Positions 12,801 through 24,800 of a DNA stretch of 64,000 bases are shown here, piece after piece. Source of the DNA: Misgurnus anguillicaudatus (Eukaryota > Chordata > Actinopteri > Cypriniformes > Cobitidae); assembly GCF_027580225.2 (NCBI RefSeq), contig NC_073355.2:17861501-17925500 (forward strand), read 5' to 3'. Under the pieces are notes generated by a model. It did not search any database, had not been told where the DNA came from, and saw only the letters and a list, made by a program, of their open reading frames with translations. How positions within the stretch are numbered: the stretch's first letter is position 1; each line of letters starts with the position of its first letter. A program made the translations under genes and the position numbers.

Positions 12801-15800
12801 CTGATACAAAGCTGAATGCTTAATTGGTGAAGTATTCCTTTAACTGCTATAATTGTGTTCCCAGTGCTTCTATCAACCTAGAAAATGTGAAAAAGATCAA
12901 CCCAGTAACTTAGTTTTGGTAAACCATTTTCTGCAAGCATGTGAAAAAATAGGTCATTGCAATTTGGCTCCTATTGTGATGTCAGAATAAGGTAATACCG
13001 CCCGATTTATCTGCACTATCCAACCACAGCACAACCATTTAGTATGGAGAGAAAGAGAGAGATAAAATATTTCACAGCACAATTGAGTTTCAATTGCAAC
13101 AAACCACCATCATTGTGATCAGTGGTTGCACTTCAACCGCTCATTTGCATTTTAAATGACACACCCAAAACGGCACACTTTTGCTCAGACCTAGATTAAG
13201 ACTTAGTTTACATCTTTAAAAAAAATCTCATAATATGTCCCCTTTAAAAATCGTTGATTTGCACCCGGGTCGATCAGGTTTGCACCCTCCATTAATATTG
13301 AAAAAATATTGAAATTTTAAAAAAAATCACACCATTATCGTGATCTGTGTTTGCTTTAGTTGGGCCCTTGACTCTTGTGTTTTAAAGGTAATTTTTTTGG
13401 CTGTTGTTTAAAATACATTTGATATTGTTAAGAAAACAAGATTAAATGTTATCAAATAACTTAATTCTTGTAGATATACAAGAGATAGAGTGTGAAAGTT
13501 GTGCAAGCTTATTTCATCAATTGTTTTGAATTTCATCAGAGAAAGCTTTTACATGCACATGTACAAAACTAACAAGACAAGCAGCACAATTTTGCTTCAA
13601 CCCTATGATTTCTTCTGCTTGTGTTTTAATGACTCTCTCATAGCCCAGTCTCCTCTAAGTAATTAGGACAAAAGAGACTTAAAAAAAACTATGTGAACGG
13701 GAATGTGTCCGTCTCTCATCCACTTGGTATCCAATTGACCAAAAGACATCTTAAAGGGGTCATATGATGAAAATGTTAGCATTGCCACTTTGTAGGTGTG
13801 AGCAAAAATAGGTCATTGAGATTTGGCTTTCATTATGATGTCATAAGGATATCTTATTAGAATAGTGCCGCCCCCTTGGTCTGCACTGTCCAACCACTGC
13901 ACTGCCGTTTAGTGCAGAGAGAAAGAGAGAGAAAAGAAGGACTTGACAGCACAATTGAGTTTGAATTACAACAAACCACCATCATTGTGATCAGTGTTTG
14001 AACTTTATCCGCTCATTTGCATTTTAAAAAACACACCCAAAACGACACATTTTTGGACTTGACAGCACAATAGAGTTTCAATTACAACAAACCACCATCA
14101 TTGTGATCAGTGTTTGCACTTTATCCGCTCATTTGCATTTTAAAAAACACACCCAAGGCGACACATTTTTGCTCAAACCTACAAAGTGGCAATGCTAACA
14201 TTTTCATCATATGACCCCTTTAATACCAGGTGTAAACAGTCTCTAAGTTCTGCCATAAATGTGATGTAAAATATTTGCAGTACTATGAAACTCTGCCTGA
14301 GACAAGAGACGTGAGAGAAATGTAACTTTCATTTAATTAATTTACGATTTTTCGCTATAATGGTTTGCTGTTGTTGTTACAGGGATTTATTGCATTGGGA
14401 TTTTCTCTCTTATTGGCATAAGTATTCTGGAGACCATCTTTGTGAGTATTCTGATTGCTAAAGGAGAAGAGACCAAACCAGTAACACCAACAGAAAATGA
14501 AGTAGATATAATTCTTCAACATAGTAAGTGTCAACCCAGCACTTAAAGGTGGAGTGCACGATATCTGAAAAATGCTTTGACATAGAGCAGGGGTGAGCAT
14601 TCCTGGTCCTGGAGGGCCACTGCCCTGCAAAGTTTAGCTCCAACCCTAATCAAACACACCTGAAAATCCCAATCAAAGACTTCAGTATGACTTGGAAATG
14701 ACATTCAGGTGTGTTTGATTATACATCAACCTTGATTGTAGTAACCACTACATAAGCAAACCACACACCACCTACAATTGCCACAACAACATAAATGAAC
14801 TTGATTAATTTTAAAGGGGACATATTATGAGATTTTTTTAAAGATGTAAACTTAGTCTAAAATAGGTCTGAGAAAAAGTGTGCCGTTTTGGGTGTGTCAT
14901 TTAAAATGCAAATGAGCGGATGAAGTGCAACCACTGATCACAATGGTGGTGGTTTGTTGCAATTGAAACTCAATTGTGCTGTGAAATATTTTATCTCTCT
15001 CTTTCTCTCCATACTAAATGGTTGTGCTGTGGTTGGATCGTGCAGATAAAGGGGGCGGTATTACCTTATTCTGACATCACAATAAGGGCCAAATTACAAT
15101 TACCTATTTTTTTCACATGCTTGCAGAAAATGGTTTACCAAAACTAAGTTATTGGGTTGATCTTTTTGACGTTTTCTGGGTTGGTGGAGGCACTGGGGAC
15201 ACAGTTGTGGCACTTGAACATGGAGGGGGTCAGATTTTCATAATATGTCCCCTTTAAAGTAATTCAAAGGACCGGATTATTATACCACCACAGTTACCAC
15301 AAACATTGCTATGGTGGTTATTTTTAGACATCTAACAGGTCAGATGTGCGTTTTACAGAAAAATAAAATTTCTCAACCAATCAGAATAAAGCATTCAATA
15401 CCCCTTTGGTATTAAAACATTATACACCTTGTGAAGAAGATCTTTACATTTTGTGCAGCTGTTCATATAGACAGGAAAATCCCCAGTGTTAAATTAATTC
15501 TATCAGTGTTAAAGCAACACTATTTGGTGTTTATCTAATCCACACCAAGATCGGTGTTAAAAAAGACTGGTGTTAAAAATATAACTCTGAATCGGTGTTG
15601 AAGTTGGTGAGATGGTGAAGTGATGATTGGGACATTAGTGATGAACACCTGCTGGTCATTCAAATCAATTACATTTTGGACATTTTCCTGTTTCTAAGTT
15701 TTTGTTTTGATGACTCGTTTTCTGGTGAAAATACTGGAGTGCTAAAGCGGTACAAATTATTAAATGCAATAAATGAATACTGTTGGGTGTATGTCTTCAA

Positions 15801-18800
15801 AAGCTTTCACGTTTGCCTCTCTATCAGCATCTCTGTTTGAAAATAAAAAGATAACTTGCTAAGTTATTTTCTAATTGGATAAGTTTAAAGGGGTCATATG
15901 ATGAAAATGTTAGCATTGCCACTTTGTAGGTGTGAGCAAAAATAGGTCATTGAAATTTGGCTTTCATTATGATGTCATAAGGATATCTTATTAGAATAAT
16001 ACCGCCCCCTAAATCTGAACTCTCCAACCACTGCACTGCCGTTTAGTGCAGAGAGAAAGAGAGAGAAAAGAAGGACTTGACAGCACAATTGAGTTTGAAT
16101 TACAACAAACCACCATCATTGTAATCAGTGTTTGAACTTTATCCGCTCATTTGCATTTTAAAAAACACACCCAAAACGACACATTTTTGGACTTGACAGC
16201 ACAAGAGAGTTTCAATTACAACAAAACACCATCATTGTGATCAGTGTTTGCACTTCATCAGCTCATTTGCATTTTAAAAAACACACCCAAAACGACACAT
16301 CCCCGCTCAAACCTACAAAGTGGCAATGCTAACATTTTCATCATATGACCCCTTTAACTTCTAAACAGCTGTCAGAACAAAATACAAGTGCTCAACTATT
16401 CCAGCATCCACACGCGTGATTTAGTAGACAAATCTTCTTTCTGACGTGATGTCTCACAAGTCAAATAGACATTTATCACAAAATGTATCACATTAAATTT
16501 TAAGGTTGTGTTTGTTATGAGTTCTTTTGAAGTCACCATGACTGTGATTTGTGTTTCCTTTAGTTAGGCATTTGTCCCTTGACCTTCACTGATCTAACTC
16601 TCCTCTTTTAGCAATAACAACAATGTTTTAGTAAGACCACTTGTTAATTGCTTCATGTAGAGAGAAAACCTTCCAGACCTTCTCAGTTTTTTTATGTTCT
16701 ACTCTACAAATCATTTGAAACATTTGATCACAAATTAATTATCAAGAAAAAGGCATATAAAAAAGCTCTATGCAAATGACATAGTATTGAATGAGACTGC
16801 CGTAATGCTTTAGTGTGTTTTTTGTTGTTGTTGTTTTTTGCTTAAGAGAGACTTCATGATTTCTGATACAAATCTCAACAATGGTGACAGTTAATGGTAA
16901 GAAAGTTGCTAAATTTTGTCATGTTGCAATGCATGATGGGATTTATGAATGAGTTTTCTACAATCCTGGTACCCAGCATGCTGTAAGGACCCACCCACTG
17001 GTCCAACGACGGATTCCAATGCCGTGGGAGAAAGGATTTCGTGTTCTGAATCTCTTCCTTTAAGAATTAAAACATTCATTCAAATTTAGTCTTTTGCTCT
17101 TATTTGACTCTGTGAAGTTTTCCAATCTGACTCCAAATTGTATAATAAAACTTAATACATTATTAATATTGTTTTAGATTATTGATTATAAATTCCCATA
17201 GTCTTAGTTATTCGTTCATTAGGGACCCGATATCGCACAGGATATACGTCGGCCGTTGCGTATATCTCACGGACACAAAATTGCCAGTTCTGAATTTAGT
17301 CAGAGGTTGCCGGGTAAACTAATATTTTTATGTCTGGCCGCCCCATGCTTGCTCCGATCATAAAAATAGTTACTTAGTCACGATCATGCAACTTGCTAAA
17401 TCAGGTGATAAACATAAATCTGAGAGTCCTGGTAAATGTGCTACCTGCTCCATTTAACATCAAAACACTAGTGTGATTATCCTGACATACTTATTTTGCG
17501 GTAATATCAGACTCCTTCTAATCTACTGGAAATAACAATTTCTGAAAGAATTAAAATAAATCAATACAATTTCTGAAGAATTTAGAATGAATCAATAATA
17601 ACAATTTATTTTGCCAAGCAGGTTACACTTAAATCAATCATTTAGTTTCCAAATTCATCACACAAAAATGTCAACATTCACATCTAAAATAAAAGTAGCA
17701 AAGTAAAATAAAATCACAAAGTCAAATCATACCTGGCAAGTAAAAACGACACACAGCAGTGCGGGAAGTCTGAATACAGAAGCTTCCTTGAGTCCTTTTC
17801 CAATGTTCCTTATATACACCAGTAAAAATGGAAGTTATTGTCAATATGGTATTTTCATTTAGTTTCTCGTGTAGTTTCTCGTGGCCCTAAAGGTCACCAA
17901 ATGGGATCGTCAGCCATCTGTACTTAAGATTACCTAGAAAAGACACGCCTCTTAGAGGAACAAAAAATATGTTTTAAAGTTAAATCTCCAATATACTCTT
18001 ATCTTAGACTTAAAGAAATTAGACCTCTTTTTACCCATCGCACCATGACCTTTAAAAAGATATTAAACATGCTATAACAATATTTCCATCATCACAACAT
18101 ATGATATACTCAATCTTACATGTGTTTAGTATATTTTCAGCCACAAGACCTTTAAGAAAGAGGAGAGAGGGGGAGATTTACAGTTCAGTTCCTGGGTATC
18201 AGTGACCCCTGTGGAGAGAGACAACACCATCTCTCGGGAACAGACATAGAATGTGGTTTTATTGTTTTATTGTCCAGCTCCAAAAACACACTCTTGTCCA
18301 TCTGCCCTACATAACTCCACCCCTGGACACGCAGGGACAATTTTAAAATGATCCCTAAGGGGACATCCTTGGATGTTGTGAAGTCCTTATGCATTATTTG
18401 TTACTGTAAAAGTCTTTGAAACGCAGGCACCTGTAAAGGTCCAAGTGTTAACACATTGTTGATGGATTCCTTCAACGATCGAATCATATACCTGAAATAA
18501 CAACACTGGAGTATTGTAAACATGAGAATAAAACCACTGCCAATCACGCATCCACGGAACACCCAGTCCCACCAGGTGTATACATACTGTGCAGACCGTG
18601 TAGATGAACTTGACAGTAGCTTTGCCGTTCCTTTGGCCAGGTTTGTTTCCACCTGAGCCTGATTGAGATGATACTCAGTCTGTAGAATAGTCCGTTGGAC
18701 TAACTCCATTGTTTCAGTCAAAGTCTGTGTGCTGTGTTCGTAGAAGGTGTCCTCCCACCAGGGAGAAACATCTATGTCAAGTGGAATCCTCCCCAGGATA

Positions 18801-21800
18801 TTTATCTGACCCATTGAAAAGTCCTCAGTTACCTCAAGACAAAAGGTATGGTTTGACGGACAGGTCAGACCTCCATAGGTGAAAGAATTCATCTCACTGA
18901 TGACACACCACTGTGATTGCGAAACCTGTACAGCATCTGCATGACCATGTAATGACTGAACATTAATAAGCTTAGTATCATTAGGAGAGAATGGTTGTAA
19001 AGTGTTACAAGTACAAATGACATAACTTGAAGTTTCATGACAACAGGTGCGAGTGGTAAATAAGGTCTCATTTCTTTTCAAAGTCATATAACCTGTTAAA
19101 TGATCCCATTTAATGATCTGATTTTTTACTACCATGCCTATAGAACGTATAGTTGTGGAATTTTGAAAAATTTGATCTGGGTGTATTAAAGGAAAACTGA
19201 CAAAAAACCCAATACATCCGGCACATTCATTTCCATTATACAACATCAAAGTTGATAACAATTCTGAATATTTAATGTCCTTCATTTTTTCAGATGCAAA
19301 CCACCTATGTAAATCCAAAATCTCAATAAGATCATTTAAAGCATGTCTAGGTGTTTTAAGAAGACGTAAGTCTAGAATCTCTTGTCTAGCAACAGTAAAT
19401 AAATCTTGAGCATATGATCTGCAGGCTAAGTCACGTTCGATGGTACGGGTCTGATTGAATAATGTGTGGCTGAACAATAGAAGCGCCTGCGCTTCAGATC
19501 TAACCGCTTTGATAATATTTTCATTACTATTGCTGAGGTGCTGAAAACCAGTGGCCACCTGGTTTGCCAACCATGTTGAAAATTGTGATTGTCCAGTTAT
19601 TTTGTAAGTGTTGGCAATTGAATTAACTGAGCCGAAGAGACCTGCTAAATTTCCAAGTAGATCTCGTTTAGAGCGTACAGGTGGAATTCGGACAGCTAAT
19701 CTGCCTTTATAATCAGAGATTAAATCATCGATTCGTGACTGTAGCCATGCATATGTTTTATCACCAGTACTACAATGATTCACATAAGCAGATAAAATAT
19801 TTGAAATATTATATGTTACATGAGTCATGACTAGATTAACATTATGCAACAAAGTCTTATTGATATTTCCCTTAATAAAACCACCAGGAGGGATTGGATA
19901 TAATTTTGGACATTGTTTGGGTTTACTATACCCACAAGTGGTTAGATTAAAACAATGCTTTATAGTCCATGTACAATTTTGTGGGCTAGTATAACTATTT
20001 ACATCAGACTCACATTTGCCCACACAATAGGTTCCTTCTTTTCGGCTAGTCCAAATAAAAGTTTTTGGGTCAGTATCATCCGATACATATGAAGTAAGGT
20101 TGAACTTGTAATCTGCAAAACTCATATGTGTGCTGTTGAGTGTTTCAGTATGTGTACATCTGTATACTGCAGGTTCTAAATCCTTTATAGAATAACAAAT
20201 TTTTGGATCTGTACCATTGTTAGATTTTTCATACAGGGTGCGCATACTCCCAATTGTTGCTCCTGGTTCAATTTTAAGTTGATACCAGGCTGTTATATTG
20301 TGTGAATATAGACTTGCGGGGGTGTCACCTGAAATGTTCACTATGGGAGGATAGTTGGAACCTACTTTACAGCAAATTTTTGTTGCGCAATTTGGTTCCG
20401 GCATTATACCGGGAGGCCATGTAACTATTTCTCTAGGCGAGATTGTCATGTATGATGTGGATGGCCCCTTTGCCTATTTCCAGACCCATCTCCCACATTT
20501 CAGGGTGTGTGCAAGTAATACCCTTTGGCCCAAGTCGATGCAGGTGGGCCCTGACACCTTCCTTGCGTTCGGTCTCCATGGGATCGCTGTGACCACCCTG
20601 AAACAGAGACAATGATATATAGTTAATCATTTGGACATGACACATTTAATTATTCGTCAATCCTTTGAACAATTTGCATTGGGACATGTGATACCATCTT
20701 AATTTTCCTCTGATGGACACGGCCACAGCGCTATTACAAGTCGCTTTAATTTCATAAGGCCCGTGCCACTTAGGAGAAAATGCATTTTGTTTTACAAAGA
20801 CTCGTATCATCACCATGTCTCCTTTTGCAAATTTTGTTTTGAATGTTGGATTGAACTGTGTATCATTATTCAGGTCTGACTGTTGTTGTCTCAGCACCGC
20901 CTGAGCTTGCAATACTTTCAGTCTTTCCTGCAGTTGTTTTAGCACAGTCTGCTGTGTTGCAACCATAAGATGACCCAGGTCTGCTGGAGAAATTTCTGAA
21001 TCAATAGGCAACTTCATCACTCTTCCAGTCATAAGTTCATATGGGCTAATACCTGTAGCTTTAGATGGTGTTGCTCGCAAAATAGTTAAAACTGTGGGCA
21101 GAGCATCAATCCATTTGTTTTGGTGTTGAACTATCTGTTTAGTGATAGCTTCTTTGATTGAGCGATTGGCGCGCTCGACCATACCAGAACTTTGTGGCCT
21201 GTATGGAATGTGAAACTTCTGTTTGATATTCAGCATCTTATTCATGTCTTTCATGATCTGTCCAGTGAAATGAGTACCTTGATCGGATTCAATTTGAATT
21301 GGTGCTCCCCAGAGAGGGATGATTTGGTTCGCTAACAACCGTGCCACGGTAGTTGCAGTGTTATTTCTTGTAGGTATAGCGTCTACCCATTTTGAAAATT
21401 TATCAATGATAACTAGACAATATCGATATCCACCCCTGGCACTTGGCAGCGGACCAATGAAATCCAACTGCAAAGATTCCCAGGGACCTTTTGGTGGTTC
21501 TGGCCTGCGCAAATTGGTACGACCCGGCTTGCCCTGGTTTACTGTGGCACACACAATACATGTACTACACCATCTGTCAATGTCAGCTGTCATCCCTTGC
21601 CACCAAAATTGCCTTTTTATCAACTGTAAGGTTTTATCAGAAGATACATGTGAGTAATCATGATATAATTTGATTATTGGTTTCTGTAAAGCCTCAGGAA
21701 CCACATATTTACCATCTCTCAACACAATGCCTTCATTGACTGTGATCAGCTGATCTTGTTTTAGATGTGACATTAGTTCTCCCTCAGAAGCCCACAAGCT

Positions 21801-24800
21801 TTGCTGATATTGTTTAAGGTCAATTGGTGTAGTTTGAATTGCACTTATTTTTGCATATGGCTTTTCATCCCAAATGTCACCCTTGATAGCTGCTAATTTA
21901 GCCAGCTGATCTACAATGTTGTTATTTTGTTCATGCACGTTCGGGTTTTTGTTTATGTGCGCACGTACTTTAACGACCGAAATGGGAGATTCACGTGTCG
22001 TTACAGCGTTCCATATTGCACTTATCGTATTGAAATGTTTAACAGGGGTTCCTGCAGACGTGAGAAATTTTCGCATTTGCCACTGTGTCATAAAGTCATG
22101 GACGACGCCGAAGGCATATCGGCTATCGGTTTGAATACACACAGGCTCAGAATGCGCTTTAATGGCTTCAAGCAATGCGACGAGCTCGGCTTCTTGAGCA
22201 GACATGTTTGATGGCAGTTTTATTAACACCTGTCGTTGTGCATTTGACTCGGGGAAACTAGGTGTCCATACCGCACATCCAGTATTGAAATGATCATTTT
22301 GTTTGAACCTGGATCCATCAATGTATACATGTGTTTGACCTGGAATCTCATGATCATAAACAGGACTGGGCACCTCTTTCTCAGGCAAACATGTGTGCGG
22401 ATGACCATCTATGTCCCCGAGTATGTGTGGCAAAATGCGTGTGTTTTCGGTTGTTATGTCCCGTGACTGTATGTCAGTTAACCATCTGGCAAGTCTTTGA
22501 GATGACACCCCTTTTTATTCTGCCTTGCAACAACATTTGTACTGGCGTGTGCACTGTATGTATTATTATGGATTGAAAACCAACGATGGGTTCAGTTGTG
22601 TTTATCATCCAGTGAACAGCCAGTACATGTTGTGTACATGGATCAAACCCCTGTTCGACGGGTGATTTTTTCCTACTGTAATATGCAATTGGACGCAATT
22701 TTCCCCCATGTTCTTGTGCTACCACTCCACTTAAAGTGTCTTCGTACGCATCGACTTGAAGGTGAAACGGTTTTTCCGGGTTGGGTAAGCCTAGAGCGGG
22801 TGCAGAACACAGACGCTGTTTTAAATTGGTGAATGCCTGTTCATGCTCCTCTGTCCATTCAAGGACATCCGACGGTTTGGTTTTTCCTTTTAAAAGAGCA
22901 TACACCGGTGTGGCAGTTTTGGCGAAATCTGGTATGAAATCTCTGAGATAGTTTGCAGTTCCTAACACTTTTTGAAGCGCATTTAAAGTGTGTGGACGAG
23001 GCAGTTCAGCGATGCATTTCCTTCTATCCTCTGTCAGTGCCCTGTGACTTTGCGTAAGCGTGTACCCTAGGTAGTGCACTTCCTTTTGAGCAATTTGGGC
23101 CTTCTCCTTGTTCAATTTAAAGCCTGCCTCGCCTAGCGTTTGCAGAACTTTATCTACCATTTTTAAGTGGTTTTCAAGTGACCCTTCTGTAGCGATGAGA
23201 ATGTCATCAACATAGTGCACTACTTGGCCTTTCCTTAGTAAGGGTTCAAGCACGTCTGCGACTGCTCTATGAAATATGGCAGGGCTGTTATGCATTCCTT
23301 GCGGCATCCTAAGCCAGGAATATTGTATTTGGTTTACTGTAAAGGCCAATTTCCATTGGTCTTCTCGCTTGACTTTGATAGACCAAAACCCATTTTTGAT
23401 ATCAAGTACAGTAAACCATGTGGCATTAGTGGAAATTTGTGTCAATATAGTGGATGGGTTTGCCACTATTGCTGTAGCTTTGGGTATTACTCGATTAAGG
23501 CGTTGATAATCAATGCATAGACGCCATTTACCATTAGGTTTAGGCACTGGTAAACAAGGAGAGTTAGTAGTTGAACTGCATCGTCGAACTATTTGCCTCA
23601 TTTCCAGTTGTTTTACTATCTCATGAACAGCAGCTTCAGCTTCTGGCTTTATGCGATATTGTTTTTGCGGTGGAGGCGGTTCTCCTTCAATGCCAATTTC
23701 AAAATCAATTAAGCCACAATCATGTTCATGGGTAGCCCACACGTCTTTGTGTTTGTCAATCAAAAGCTGAACAGGATCTGTACTAGAGATGGACATTATT
23801 TTTGCCTTTTTTAATGGCAAACTTTGTTTGGTTGCTTTGTTTGTTTGTAACTCAATCTGTTTTTCAAAGCAATGAATTACAAATCCATGTTTTTTCATAA
23901 TGTCCATCCCCATCACAGTCCCTTCACTATTGTTTGGCAAATACCAAAACGATTCTTTCAAAACTGCCACGCCTAGGTCGATTAACACTGGCTGTGTTTT
24001 GGTTGCTGTCATCAGGGTGTCGCCTATGCCTTTAATTTGAATGGTTTCAGTAGTCAATGGAAAAGGAATATTTGTGCAGGAGCATGCTGCGCCGGTATCA
24101 ATAAGGATATTAGCTAGCTGGCCTCCTATGCTAGCTCTTATTTTAATCCGGTTTCCGCTTGTGATAATGCTACCTACAGCTGCGGAGGCCACGCACCCCT
24201 ATTGTTCATCCATATATTTTTCTAGCAAATTTTGTATCTCTGCTCGTAGGCCCTTTTTTGTATCATTTGCAGTTGAGATTTTTTTATCAACTTGCCTGCC
24301 GTTATTTGTCAGAGACTTTTGTTCATCGATTAATTGTTTCAATTGTTCAAGCGTCCGCTTATCAGATTGAGACAGTGTTGTCTGATTATCATTAGCTAAT
24401 TTTAGTCTAAAACAGTTTTGCACAGTGTGGTTGTTCTTTTTACAAAAATGACAACGAGGTTGAGACTGAAATTTATTTCCATTGCCTTCTGCTGTCCATT
24501 GTGTCGTTGCAACAGGATGAGGTTGGTTTTGTTTTAGCCTGCTTTCTATTTTAGATGCCCAATCCACCAGTGCTCTATAAGTATTTTCAGGTGGTTCTGC
24601 CCCGTGCATTAATGCTCGTGCAATGTGAGTGCCTGCATTATTCTTTATGATCTGTAGTAAGACTTCCTGATCCCTTTCTGCATTTTCCACTCCTGAGTGC
24701 TCTTTAAAAGCCACCCACAAACGTTCTGCATAAACTTCAAATGGCTCTCTAGCTAATTGCTTTAGTTCCAATATTTTGTTCCATTCTGCATGCGTTGGTC

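Larger units (their letters stand above)
9055..12839. mobile_element. 3.8-kb TTAA-flanked element carrying a THAP gene and a P2X7-C-domain gene
   Basis: Inserted into a MITE at ccatgTTTAA/gtgctataa: the interrupted MITE (9011-9054 plus 12844-13247) is continuous without it. TTAA lies on both sides (9051-9054, 12840-12843). Imperfect terminal inverted repeats: left AGGATTTCTTCATCCAATT, right (reverse complement) AGGAATACTTCACCAATTAA. It contains two convergent genes, THAP (+, 9383-11086) and P2X7-C-like (-, 11722-12196). No DDE transposase is visible. TTAA targets and an encoded THAP domain fit Kolobok-type elements; piggyBac and Sola3 also use TTAA. The assignment is an inference. Confidence 0.8.

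Noticed and set aside
20355..22576. Plus-strand ORFs across the provirus
   Set aside because: Antisense shadows of env and pol.
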